Positions 25,405 to 33,423 are shown, counted from the stretch's first letter. The stretch is DNA of 64,000 bases from Domibacillus indicus (GCF_000970685.1 NZ_LAJB01000003.1:186001-250000); one strand, 5' to 3'. The notes: a model not told the origin generated them from the letters alone. Translations and numbers: made by a program.

Positions 25405-25716
25405 TTAAACAATTGCAGATGATGAAACTTCTGTGAATGTTTCATTGGCGAAATCAATAATGTATTCAGGTTTTTCGCGTTTTTCCCGGTGTCCCGCAAC
25501 ATGGATCGGGCTTTTTTTCCACGCCTTGTACGTTTCTTCTGATTCCCAGCGAATCACAATGATTACTTTTTCCTCTTCTTTATTGCGCGACCGAACGTAA
25601 ATCTGCTTATCAATAAAGCCATCCATATCGGCCATCGCATTTTTCCCCTGGAAGTTTTCTACAACCAGATGAGATGTTCCCGGCTTTACAGTAATGGTTT
25701 TCATTTCAACAAACAT
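25405..25716 (-). CDS. hmoA: Haem-degrading monooxygenase, IsdG/HmoA family
   Basis: This 103-residue protein has the antibiotic-biosynthesis-monooxygenase fold. The segment RWESEETYKAWKKSPIHVAG aligns with the IsdG region that holds the catalytic Trp and the haem-ligating His. The Asn near the N-terminus of staphylococcal IsdG is not obvious here, so the exact chemistry may differ. The protein would release iron from haem in the cytoplasm. A consensus promoter with a Fur box filling its spacer precedes the gene, and the siderophore transporter lies downstream on the same strand, which supports an iron-acquisition role. Confidence 0.82.
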   Translation of the reverse strand: MFVEMKTITVKPGTSHLVVENFQGKNAMADMDGFIDKQIYVRSRNKEEEKVIIVIRWESEETYKAWKKSPIHVAGHREKREKPEYIIDFANETFTEVSSSAIV

Positions 25717-25739
25717 ACTCTCGCTCCTTTCTTTTTAAA

Positions 25740-25754
25740 TGAGAATCATTTTCA
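25740..25754. promoter_or_regulatory. Second Fur-box-like site upstream of hmoA
   Basis: TGAGAATCATTTTCA differs from the TGATAATNATTATCA core at two positions and lies just downstream of the -10 box. Confidence 0.6.
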
Positions 25755-25761
25755 CCTCTCC

Positions 25762-25790
25762 ATTATATTGATAATGATTTTCATTGTCAA
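25762..25790 (-). promoter_or_regulatory. Consensus promoter of hmoA with embedded Fur box
   Basis: On the minus strand TTGACA (25785-25790) and TATAAT (25762-25767) are exactly 17 bases apart. The spacer and -35 box contain GATAATGATTTTCATTGTC on the plus strand, which matches the 19-base Fur box at 16 positions. Fur binding here would occlude RNA polymerase. Confidence 0.85.
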
Positions 25791-25802
25791 CATTTTTTTA
25801 GG

Positions 25803-25914
25803 CCCACAGGATGTGGGTCACAAAGGCGTTGCGGCAGGACGCCGCGTTTTTAGCCTTTGTTCTTTGCTGCAGGATGTGGGTCACAAAGGCGTTGCGGCAA
25901 GAGCCGCGTCTTTA
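25803..25914. repeat. Two tandem copies of a short hairpin repeat (family 2)
   Basis: Two units begin at 25807 and 25870 with CAGGATGTGGGTCACAAAGG and continue GCGTTGCGGCA, ending GCCGCG. Each unit contains two small inverted repeats: CCCACA-GGA-TGTGGG (complete in the first unit) and GCGGC-AGGAC-GCCGC. Related units in inverted orientation are found at 57788-57951. The units do not code for protein. Confidence 0.85.
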
Positions 25915-25999
25915 TCCATTCACCATTCGGCTTTTTGTTTTTCATCTGTCTCCTTTATCGATTATGATAGAACCATAGAGAAAAAAAGGAGCTAATGCT

Positions 26000-28126
26000 G
26001 TGAATAACCAACCATTTATCACTCGATCATGGAAACTTATTTTACTTTTATGGCTGGCTGCTGCTGTTATATTCGGCTTTTTCGCCACCAAACTTCCATC
26101 CAAGCTTGAAGGCGACGGCTTTCGGACGGATGGTGATTATGAGACTGTGCAGCAGGAGCTGCATGATACATTCCATTTTCCAGAAAACACGCTGCTTGTT
26201 TTGTTTGAGAAGGAAAAAACAGCTTCAGCCGATGAGTTCCGGTCTACGATCGAGTCGGTTTTAAATGAGATCGATGAGGCCGTTTCTCCTTCTTCAATTG
26301 ATTCACCGCTTCAAAACAAGGAGTGGATCAAAGAGGATATAGCATATGCAGCGGTTCACTTCGATGATGCCTCTCTTTCAATGGACCCTGTTATTCAAAG
26401 AGTACGCTCGATTCTTGAACAAGAGAAGGGCATATCTCTTACAGGCGGGCCCGTCATCTCGAAAGATATCAACAAGGCGAGCCAGGACGATCTAAAGCGA
26501 GCCGAGCTGATCGGACTGCCAGTTGCTCTTCTTGTTCTTCTGCTGGCGCTCGGCACCGTTACAGCATCGCTCCTGCCGCTGGTTATTGGCGGGGTTACGA
26601 TTGTCGTCGGGTTCGGGATTTTGTCGTTTATTGCTGACTCGGTTGATCTGGCTATCTTCATTTTGAACATTGCCCCAATGCTTGGCCTGGCACTGTCGAT
26701 TGACTTTTCTCTTTTATTTATTAATCGTTACAAAGAAGAACGCGCCAGCGGCAGAACGATTGATCAAGCTCTTCAGATTACCCAGTCAAAAGCAGGCCAC
26801 TCTATATTATTTTCTGCTCTTTGTGTTTTTATCGGGCTCGGTTCCGTACTCCTGATCGACATTGATATTTTTAAAAATGTAGCTGTCGGCGGGATGACTG
26901 TTATTGCTCTTGCCGTCATTGCGTCTATGACCTTGCTGCCGGCTATGCTTAAGCTGCTCGGTGACCGTATTGACAAGGGGCGGATTCTCCGCATAAACCG
27001 GGATACTTCCAGCCGCTGGCGGAGATTTGCCGGCTTTGTTATGAAGCGGCCGGCGCTGATTGCCCTGCTCGCACTCGTTATTCTCGGTCTTGGTATTATT
27101 CCTGTTAAAAATATGAGCCTGGCTATTCCCGCGGCAGACTCGCTGCCCGTCACCTTTGAATCGAGAACAGCGTATGACAAAATTGAGAAGGAATTTATGC
27201 AGAATTCGGCTTCAACCGTTTACGCTGTAGCCGAAAGAAAAGATGGCTGGCTGAATGAAGACGGACTGGCTGCTATGAAAGAATTAGAAAACCAGTTTAA
27301 ACAGGAAAAAGCGGTCAGCGAAGTGGAAACACTGTTTTCCATCAGCGGACAAACCGACCCGGCAAAGCTTGCTGCCGCTCTTCAAAACCCGCAGGCATCC
27401 GCCGGGCTGCAGCCGGCTGTTGATGCGTTTATAAAAGAAAACAAGCTGCTTATACCGGTTTCACTTAATGCAGAGGCCGATTCCGAATCAGCGCAGGCCA
27501 TTGTTCGCAGCTGGAGCGCGGACAGCTGGCCGGTGGAAATTTTATTCGGCGGGCAGCCAAAGTTTAACCAGGAGCTGTACGATGAAATTTTTGATAAAGT
27601 CATTCCTGTTCTGTCGGTTATTTTAATTTCAACCTTTTTCATTTTAATGGCGGCCTTCCGTTCGATTATTATTCCGCTTAAAGCGATTTTAATGAACATA
27701 ATCAGCCTGGCAGCTACTTTTGGCATTCTTGTCTGGCTGTTTCAAGGCGGCCATCTCGGACTTGACCCGGCTGATATATCGCTCATTCTGCCGGTGCTTG
27801 TATTCAGCCTGGTGTTCGGCCTCAGCATGGACTATGAAGTGTTTCTTATTTCCCGCATTCGTGAGTATTATCTCGAAACACGTGATAATACGTACGCAAC
27901 CGTGGAGGGACTTTCAAGCACCAGTAAAATTATTACATCGGCTGCATTAATTATGATTGTGATTACCGGCGCCTTCGCTTTTACCGGTGTCGTGCCAGTA
28001 AAGCAGATTGGGATTGGCATTGCCGTGGCTATCGCCCTTGATGCCACAATTGTCCGGCTGCTGCTTGTGCCAAGCTTAATGAAGCTGCTCGGAGCCGCAA
28101 ACTGGTGGATGCCGTTTAAACGATAA
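26000..28126 (+). CDS. MMPL-family (RND-like) membrane transporter, YdfJ-like
   Basis: This 708-residue transporter starts with GTG preceded by AAAAGGAG. Each half has one helix, a large extracytoplasmic loop and five further helices. The GLALSIDFSLLFINRYKEE motif in the first half and FGLSMDYEVFLISRIREYY in the second are the MMPL proton-relay signatures. It resembles B. subtilis YdfJ/YdgH. MMPL pumps export lipids or hydrophobic compounds using proton motive force. The substrate is unknown. It is a single-gene unit. Confidence 0.9.
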   Translation: MNNQPFITRSWKLILLLWLAAAVIFGFFATKLPSKLEGDGFRTDGDYETVQQELHDTFHFPENTLLVLFEKEKTASADEFRSTIESVLNEIDEAVSPSSIDSPLQNKEWIKEDIAYAAVHFDDASLSMDPVIQRVRSILEQEKGISLTGGPVISKDINKASQDDLKRAELIGLPVALLVLLLALGTVTASLLPLVIGGVTIVVGFGILSFIADSVDLAIFILNIAPMLGLALSIDFSLLFINRYKEERASGRTIDQALQITQSKAGHSILFSALCVFIGLGSVLLIDIDIFKNVAVGGMTVIALAVIASMTLLPAMLKLLGDRIDKGRILRINRDTSSRWRRFAGFVMKRPALIALLALVILGLGIIPVKNMSLAIPAADSLPVTFESRTAYDKIEKEFMQNSASTVYAVAERKDGWLNEDGLAAMKELENQFKQEKAVSEVETLFSISGQTDPAKLAAALQNPQASAGLQPAVDAFIKENKLLIPVSLNAEADSESAQAIVRSWSADSWPVEILFGGQPKFNQELYDEIFDKVIPVLSVILISTFFILMAAFRSIIIPLKAILMNIISLAATFGILVWLFQGGHLGLDPADISLILPVLVFSLVFGLSMDYEVFLISRIREYYLETRDNTYATVEGLSSTSKIITSAALIMIVITGAFAFTGVVPVKQIGIGIAVAIALDATIVRLLLVPSLMKLLGAANWWMPFKR

Positions 28127-28170
28127 CAAACAAAACAGCAGCCTTTCATACGAGGGCTGCCGTTTTGTTA
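28127..28170. terminator. Hairpin between the convergent MMPL and Hsp20 genes
   Basis: AACAAAAC-A-GCAGCC pairs with GGCTGC-C-GTTTTGTT around an 11-base loop. A/T-rich arms give it terminator character in both directions. Confidence 0.65.
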
Positions 28171-28191
28171 AAAAGACCTTTTCGGATCTGC

Positions 28192-28635
28192 TTATTCGAT
28201 TTCAATTTTTGTTTCTTCCTGTTTTCCTTTTGGAATAATGATTCTCAGCAGACCGTCTGTAAAGGCCGCTTTTGCTTTTCCGGCTCCAGGAGTACAGGGC
28301 AGGGCAACGGTTCTTTCATACTTCTGAAACGATTGATTTTTGAAAACAAGCACTTCCTCGTTGTTTTCAGCAGTAGTGGAGACGGCATGTTCTACACTGA
28401 TCTTCAGCTGTCCATTTCTCAGCATTTTGATTTCTATCTGGTCCTTTTTACAATCCGGCAGCTCTGCCTCGACCACAATATGAGCTCCTGTCTCGTAACA
28501 GAGCACTGAAAACGGCTGGCTGAAAAGCGGTTCAAGATGATCAATTGATTCCCCTAAAAAAGAATCCACCACTTTCAATAAATCCGGAAAAGAATTTTGA
28601 ATCATTTCAGGCAGATTCTTTTTATCAAAATCCAT
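28192..28635 (-). CDS. Small heat-shock protein, Hsp20/alpha-crystallin family
   Basis: The ATG at 28635 follows GGGAGAG and gives 147 residues; a longer frame upstream lacks a ribosome site. The alpha-crystallin domain (about 45-147) includes HIVVEAELPDCKKDQIEIKM, and near the C-terminus the conserved AxxxDGLLRI motif reads AAFTDGLLRIIIPK. It could be an ATP-independent holdase or, as for CotM/CotP in Bacillus, a spore-associated Hsp20. The sequence does not decide between these. Confidence 0.85.
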   Translation of the reverse strand: MDFDKKNLPEMIQNSFPDLLKVVDSFLGESIDHLEPLFSQPFSVLCYETGAHIVVEAELPDCKKDQIEIKMLRNGQLKISVEHAVSTTAENNEEVLVFKNQSFQKYERTVALPCTPGAGKAKAAFTDGLLRIIIPKGKQEETKIEIE

Positions 28636-28804
28636 TATTTTTCTCTCCCTTGCTCTTTTTAACACTCTATGCACCAAAATGGGGAAAGGACCATTTTTTT
28701 AGAAAGCACCTTTTGTTTTTTCCCTGCATAAACTAATGGCAACAAAGAGATCGCTCATCTTTGTTAACCTATCTGCCTCTTATACCTTTGCTGTTATTGT
28801 ATGT

Positions 28805-28839
28805 AACCACTTTTTCGTAGAGAGTGGTTCTTTTTTTTT
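28805..28839 (+). terminator. Orphan plus-strand terminator
   Basis: AACCACT and AGTGGTT flank an 11-base loop followed by C and nine T residues on the plus strand. Both neighbouring genes are on the minus strand, so no annotated plus transcript ends here. A second stem (AACAAAGA with TCTTTGTT, 28743-28768) precedes it. Together they may mark a small RNA. Confidence 0.5.
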
Positions 28840-28846
28840 ACAAAAC

Positions 28847-29680
28847 TCAACAGCTGAAGCTGGAGCCCTTTATTAATTCATCCGCTGTTTTTTGGTATAT
28901 TTCATTTGCTTTTAAAGGACCCTGGGAGGCATTAAAAGAATCCACAATTTGAAAGCCGATGCAATAGCCGATCCATTTCGGAAAATGGCGGCTGCCTTTG
29001 CCGTATAAAAATTCATTGCATGCTTCTTTTTCTTTTATCAATAAGGACGGAACGAAAACCGATTCCCAAATTTTTGACGTTTTCTCAAATGAATAAAGCC
29101 GGGACCATGGAGCGAGCCACGTTTCTCCATATAGTTCTTTCACCGCAAATTCCGCCAGGCCTTCAAGAACAAGAATGTCTTTTAAACACAAACCGGCCTC
29201 TTCTTTGTTTAAAAACGCCAGCCGGCATAAATGGTTGTATTCGTGAGCCAATAACGCCTTTATTTCTTCTTCCGGCAAATCCGGCGAAACAAATAAAAAA
29301 ATGGTGTTTTTGAAAGCTGCTCCATTTTTCTTCACTTTGTTTTCAGCAGACAGAGCCTGGCGGATCGGAAAAATGATGACTGCCGCCTCGGGACCCGCCC
29401 ACCTCCTTTTCAACCGCTGATATTCCTTATCCGCCAGCTCCCACAGCCCGCTTTTCTCCATCCTGTCAACGACCCGCTCAATACCTTTCCATTCTTCTGG
29501 TTCAAACAGGCCATATGAAAGTAAAAAATAATGAAGCTCTTCCGGGCTGCTGTCAGGCAATGTTTGTTGAAGCGGGGAGCATAATGCTTCAGTTTGAAGA
29601 AAGTAAGAGTCTTTGCCTCTTTCTTTTTGACATTCTTCTATAAACTGGCGGAGCCAGATCCGGCTGTTTAAAACAGGCAC
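28847..29680 (-). CDS. DUF2268 (YjaZ-like) putative zinc peptidase
   Basis: I use the GTG at 29680, which follows AAAGGGGGGAG, giving 277 residues; a GTG at 29701 has no ribosome site. The HEYNH motif near residue 180 (ALLAHEYNHLCRL) and a downstream LEGLAEFAV fit a gluzincin-type active site (HExxH plus Glu). DUF2268 proteins include B. subtilis YjaZ and are predicted Zn-dependent proteases of unknown target. It has no signal peptide. It is alone between intergenic regions. Confidence 0.82.
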   Translation of the reverse strand: MPVLNSRIWLRQFIEECQKERGKDSYFLQTEALCSPLQQTLPDSSPEELHYFLLSYGLFEPEEWKGIERVVDRMEKSGLWELADKEYQRLKRRWAGPEAAVIIFPIRQALSAENKVKKNGAAFKNTIFLFVSPDLPEEEIKALLAHEYNHLCRLAFLNKEEAGLCLKDILVLEGLAEFAVKELYGETWLAPWSRLYSFEKTSKIWESVFVPSLLIKEKEACNEFLYGKGSRHFPKWIGYCIGFQIVDSFNASQGPLKANEIYQKTADELIKGSSFSC

Positions 29681-29857
29681 GCTCTCCCCCCTTTTTTCCA
29701 CTCAGTGACTTTCAATTTATATGTACGATTCTTCTTTTTATTAATTGAAAGCAGATAACCCTTCCATATGAATAATTGATATTCATAGACTTTTCGCTTA
29801 TCCAAAAACTCGGCTTCCGCATAAACTAGTATAAATACGGTCGAAAGGAGGAAGAAT

Positions 29858-30130
29858 ATGTCTCAACCAAACTTTTATCGGCTTTGCTCTCAGCATGTTG
29901 GAAGAACGGTTAAAATTACCTGCCATGATGGAAAAGTGCATACAGGAAGAATTACTCGTGTAACGAGAGGGCACGTTTGGCTTATGCCTTCTGGAGGGCC
30001 GGGCGGCTTTGGATACGGTTTTTACGGAGGGTATAGATACGGCGGCTTCGGATACAGGTACGGCTTTGGCTATCCTATTGCCCTCGCAGCAATCGCCGGC
30101 TTTGCTTTAGGCGCTGCTTTGTTCTGGTAA
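29858..30130 (+). CDS. Small protein with LSm-like N-terminus, Gly/Tyr-rich centre and hydrophobic C-terminus
   Basis: This 90-residue protein is preceded by AAAGGAGGA. Residues 1-43 resemble an LSm/SH3-like beta fold (GRTVKITCHDGKVHTGRI, then GHVWLMP). Residues 44-72 are almost only Gly, Tyr, Phe and Arg (GGPGGFGYGFYGG and on). Residues 73-90 are a hydrophobic helix ending ALFW. Gly/Tyr-rich small proteins in Bacillus are often spore-coat or membrane associated, but I do not recognise this family. It has its own terminator. Confidence 0.8.
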   Translation: MSQPNFYRLCSQHVGRTVKITCHDGKVHTGRITRVTRGHVWLMPSGGPGGFGYGFYGGYRYGGFGYRYGFGYPIALAAIAGFALGAALFW

Positions 30131-30159
30131 GAGAATTGCAGGCTATGCAGCTCAACAAT

Positions 30160-30188
30160 TGCCATCATTCCTTGAATGGTGGCCTTTT
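30160..30188 (+). terminator. Terminator of the Gly/Tyr-rich protein gene
   Basis: GCCATCATT and AATGGTGGC flank a 5-base loop followed by CTTTTT on the plus strand. Confidence 0.75.
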
Positions 30189-30268
30189 TGTGCCAGCCTG
30201 TACTTTTACATATTTTCTTCTCAGCCGCGTATGATTTAAAAGGTATCTTTAACTCATTGGGAGGAATT

Positions 30269-30730
30269 ATGAATATATATCAAACACATGACTATGAAAT
30301 TATTGCGAAGTTAAGCCAGTCCGTTCACGACATACATGCGAAATTGTATCCCGACTTTTTCAAAGAGTATCAGCCTCATATCATAAAAGCTTTTTTTAAA
30401 AGCATGATAAACGCAGATAATTTTGCTTTTTTTGTTGCCGAAGACCGCCTTGAGCCGGTCGGCTACGCCTGGATTGAAACAAGGCTTTATCCTGAAACAG
30501 CTTTCAGCAAGCCACTGGCCTCTGTATACGTGCACCAGTTAAGCGTTATCGAGACACATAGAGGGAAAGGGTTCGGCTCGGGCTTAATGAAGAGGATTTA
30601 TTCTTTTGCTAAAAACAGAAATATCCACCTGGTGGAGCTTGAATACTGGACGGATAACACGCCGGCCAAAAAGTTTTACCAAAACCAGCATTTTCAATAT
30701 TCGAGAGAATCGGTTTTTAAACGGCTGTGA
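30269..30730 (+). CDS. GNAT-family N-acetyltransferase
   Basis: The ATG at 30269 follows TGGGAGGAAT and gives 153 residues; an upstream frame has no ribosome site. The acetyl-CoA-binding motif A is visible as VHQLSVIETHRGKGFGSGLM, followed by the beta-bulge region VELEYWTDNTPAKKFYQNQHF. The substrate is not predictable. It is a single-gene unit. Confidence 0.88.
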   Translation: MNIYQTHDYEIIAKLSQSVHDIHAKLYPDFFKEYQPHIIKAFFKSMINADNFAFFVAEDRLEPVGYAWIETRLYPETAFSKPLASVYVHQLSVIETHRGKGFGSGLMKRIYSFAKNRNIHLVELEYWTDNTPAKKFYQNQHFQYSRESVFKRL

Positions 30731-30869
30731 GAAGCGCAATTCCATACAAGCCTTACCCTGGCACTCTTTGATTTTGGCTGCTACCATACAAAATCCCCGC
30801 TTTCATGCAGACCTTTAAGACGGATGCCAGGCTGCAGCGGGGAATAACCAATTTATATTTGAAGTAAGT

Positions 30870-31211
30870 TTAGCGGGGAGAATTGAAAATAGATCCCAGC
30901 TGCCTTAGTGTATGAATCCCATTTGATATTTCTCCGGCATGGGCAAAAATTTGATTTAAGTTTGACCACATGCTGGGGCGCTGGTAATTTCCGTACGCCA
31001 TAGGAGGATAACTCTCCGGGAAATAATAAGGCTCCTGCCTCAATCCAGAATGGCGGTAAGGGGTGAAGGGCTGAACTCCGTATGATGGAGGAAAAAAGCC
31101 TTCTTCTTGCTGATACGGCTGCGCATAGGGCGGGTAAGCTTGTTCAGGTGGATAAAAGCCCGGATACCCTTGATACGGCTCAGGTCCAGGAGTCGGAGGA
31201 TAAAATGGCAT
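30870..31211 (-). CDS. YppG-like Pro/Tyr-rich protein
   Basis: This 113-residue protein is dominated by Pro, Tyr, Gln and Phe (PFYPPTPGPEPYQGYPG at the N-terminus) and ends with a more ordinary segment, SMWSNLNQIFAHAGEISNG. This composition and the C-terminal pattern resemble the YppG family of Bacillus, thought to be spore-associated. AGGAGGTGA precedes the ATG. Its function is not established. Confidence 0.75.
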   Translation of the reverse strand: MPFYPPTPGPEPYQGYPGFYPPEQAYPPYAQPYQQEEGFFPPSYGVQPFTPYRHSGLRQEPYYFPESYPPMAYGNYQRPSMWSNLNQIFAHAGEISNGIHTLRQLGSIFNSPR

Positions 31212-31352
31212 GGTCTGGTCACCTCCTGTTCATTTATTTTTTCCAAATTCATCCACCATTATTTTCTTTGAAAAGGACTGCATCCTTCCCGGCTTGTTCC
31301 TTTTATCTTATGTAAAAAGCCAAAAAGTGACGATGACAAACTCCCCAGGCAA

Positions 31353-31383
31353 AATAAAAAGAGGAAGTAAGCCCTCCTCTTAT
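31353..31383 (-). terminator. Terminator of hflX
   Basis: AAGAGGA and TCCTCTT flank a 9-base loop followed by TTTATTTT on the minus strand. The stem begins at the hflX stop codon. Confidence 0.8.
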
Positions 31384-32648
31384 TTAACAACAAATGATTT
31401 GTATTTTTCATAATCGTTCCGGCGGCATTCAACGGTTAGTTTCGTTCCATCCTCTTCATACTTTGTTTCAAGAACGGCTGCGTGCTCATTAAAATATGAA
31501 ACAAGCTCGCCTTCATCAAACGGAATCAACAGCGTACACCGTACGTAATCGCTGAATAAATGGCGCTTCAGCACCCCGGTTAATTGGTCTATTCCAATCC
31601 GTTCTTTAGCGGATAAATAAACAGAATCGCCCGCTGCCTGCGGATATTCAACACCGGCCAGATCCGCTTTATTATACGCGTAGATAACCGGCAGTTCTTT
31701 TGCACCGATATCAGCAAGCGTTTTTTCTGTCACATCCATCATGGTTTCAAATTCTGGACTCGACACATCGACTACATGAACAAGTACGTCCGCTTCTGCT
31801 GCTTCCTCGAGAGTTGAACGAAATGCTTTGACCAGATGATGGGGCAGTTTATTAACAAATCCAACTGTATCGGCAAGCAGAAATTCTTTTTTATCCGGCA
31901 GTTCAATGCTGCGGACCGATGTATCCAGCGTTGCAAACAGCATATCCTTTTCAAGCACTTCCGAGCCGCCTCCTCCATAAGTCTGGAGCATGGCATTCAT
32001 GACTGTTGATTTCCCCGCATTGGTATAACCGACCAGGGCGGCAACCGGAACATTATTTTTTTGGCGCTGTCTCCGCTGCACGGTCCGCTGCTCAGAAATC
32101 TTCGCCAGCTCCTTGCGCAGGTAAGCAATCTTTGATTCAATTTTGCGGCGGTCGAGCTCAAGCTTCGTTTCACCGGCACCGCGGTTTTTAAAGCCAGAGC
32201 CGCCGCCCTGCCTGCCCAGCGCCACATACGTACCGACCAGCCGGGGCAGCATGTATTGCAGCCGGGCCATTTCAACCTGCAGCTGCGCCTCTTTTGTTTT
32301 TGCCCGGCGGCCGAATATATCCAGAATCAGCATTGTCCGGTCGATGACCTCACAATCAAGGTCTTTTTCAAGGTTGCGGATTTGCGACGGCGACAGTTCA
32401 CTGTCAAAAATAACGACGTCTGCCTCCATATGTTCAACAAGATTTTTCAACTCTTCTACTTTCCCGGTTCCCATATAAAGCGCTGGGTGAACGCGCGGTA
32501 AATTTTGCGTAAGCTCGCCCTTCACTTCAATTCCACACGCTTCTGCCAGGTTTTTTAATTCTTCCATTGAGTAAAAAAAATCCTCGCCGCTGTCTGTATT
32601 AACACCAGCGGTAATTCCCTTTAACTGTTCTGTTTTTGTATCGTTCAT
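31380..32648 (-). CDS. hflX: Ribosome-splitting GTPase HflX
   Basis: This 422-residue protein has the HflX N-terminal domain (VHPALYMGTGKVEEL, then SELSPSQIRNLE), a helical linker with GRQGGGSGFKNRGAGETKLE, and a TRAFAC GTPase domain: Walker A GYTNAGKST, G3 DTVGF and G4 NKAD. HflX splits stalled or hibernating 70S ribosomes after heat or antibiotic stress. A sigma-B-like promoter, a sigma-A-like promoter and a leader hairpin lie upstream, so stress control is plausible. The gene is monocistronic. Confidence 0.95.
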   Translation of the reverse strand: MNDTKTEQLKGITAGVNTDSGEDFFYSMEELKNLAEACGIEVKGELTQNLPRVHPALYMGTGKVEELKNLVEHMEADVVIFDSELSPSQIRNLEKDLDCEVIDRTMLILDIFGRRAKTKEAQLQVEMARLQYMLPRLVGTYVALGRQGGGSGFKNRGAGETKLELDRRKIESKIAYLRKELAKISEQRTVQRRQRQKNNVPVAALVGYTNAGKSTVMNAMLQTYGGGGSEVLEKDMLFATLDTSVRSIELPDKKEFLLADTVGFVNKLPHHLVKAFRSTLEEAAEADVLVHVVDVSSPEFETMMDVTEKTLADIGAKELPVIYAYNKADLAGVEYPQAAGDSVYLSAKERIGIDQLTGVLKRHLFSDYVRCTLLIPFDEGELVSYFNEHAAVLETKYEEDGTKLTVECRRNDYEKYKSFVVK

Positions 32649-32664
32649 ATAAACCTCCGTTATG

Positions 32665-32695
32665 AAAAAACCGCAGACTCTCCGCCTGCGGTTTT
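32665..32695 (-). terminator. Leader hairpin/attenuator immediately upstream of hflX
   Basis: AAAACCGCAG and CTGCGGTTTT flank a 9-base loop, and six T residues follow on the minus strand, only about 8 bases before the hflX ribosome site (CGGAGG). It has the form of an intrinsic terminator within the 5' leader. Confidence 0.7.
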
Positions 32696-32708
32696 CTTTC
32701 GTGCTGTT

Positions 32709-32738
32709 ATTTTAGCATGCCGGCTTTCTGTAAATCAA
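32709..32738 (-). promoter_or_regulatory. Sigma-A-like promoter of hflX
   Basis: TTGATT (32733-32738) and TAAAAT (32709-32714) are 18 bases apart on the minus strand, with TGC just before the -10 box (extended -10). Confidence 0.6.
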
Positions 32739-32826
32739 ACGCAGCCAATAACTGTTCTTTTATTAAATTTTACGTTTTGGGGAATACTCGTACTGCAATC
32801 ATTTTTAATTTACGCTTACTTGTATT

Positions 32827-32851
32827 TTACCCGCTGCGGTACTTGTTAAAC
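32827..32851 (-). promoter_or_regulatory. Sigma-B-like promoter upstream of hflX
   Basis: GTTTAA (32846-32851) and GGGTAA (32827-32832) are separated by 13 bases on the minus strand, fitting the sigma-B consensus GTTTAA-N12-14-GGGTAT with one mismatch. The start site would lie about 170 bases upstream of hflX. Confidence 0.6.
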
Positions 32852-32876
32852 AAAAAAACGAAGACATCAGTCTTCG
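32852..32876 (-). terminator. Minus-strand terminator upstream of the hflX promoters
   Basis: CGAAGAC and GTCTTCG flank a short loop followed by seven T residues on the minus strand. It would insulate hflX from transcription arriving from the uppP side. Confidence 0.8.
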
Positions 32877-32939
32877 TTTCAGCGTACAGACAAAGTCATT
32901 TATTTCATAATTGAACAAATGATTTTACATACTGTTTCT

Positions 32940-33372
32940 CAAAAAAGCGTATGAGAACAGCGCTTGATCCAAGCAAGAAATGGCGGCATTCGCGGGGCTG
33001 CGCGTTCCATGGGGCAGGCGCTGAGCTCGTCTTCGCCTGCCGGCTCCAGCGATCTCAGCTGCCCGCTGGTCCCATAGGAGTCTACGCCCCACGCCTGCCG
33101 CCTTTGCCGGGAGGGAAAAACAGTAAAGTAACATTTGATTTTCTTCTTTCTTCATAAGGAACAAGTCGCCATCGTTCCTTCAGTGTCTCTTCTTTTCTGA
33201 AAAGGAACGGACGGAGGGGTGGCGGCGAAGACTCCCGCAGGACGAGCGGACGGGCTGAAACAGGCAGCGCAAAGCGATGGCTGGTTCAGCGTTCGCCCTG
33301 CAGGAAAGCGAAGCCGCCAGCCTGCAGCCCACTATCCTGTTTTTCAAAAGAATTCTTACAGGACAGTAAACA
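32940..33372. repeat. Composite GC-rich dispersed repeat, copy A (family 1)
   Basis: This is a non-coding block with two hairpin modules. The left part (about 32948-33125) contains GGCATTCGCGGGG and a long inverted repeat (GGGCAGGCGCTGAG against CTCAGCTGCCC). The right part (about 33195-33345) contains ACTCCCGCAGGACGAGCGGA and ends AGCCTGCAGCCCA, with GCAGGACGAGCG pairing against CGTTCGCCCTGC. Both parts recur at 53650-53925. Short frames cross it, but they are incidental. Confidence 0.85.
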
Positions 33373-33423
33373 GCCCATGGAATAAGCTTCATTCAACTTC
33401 TATAGTTTGTCGACAGTCTTCGT

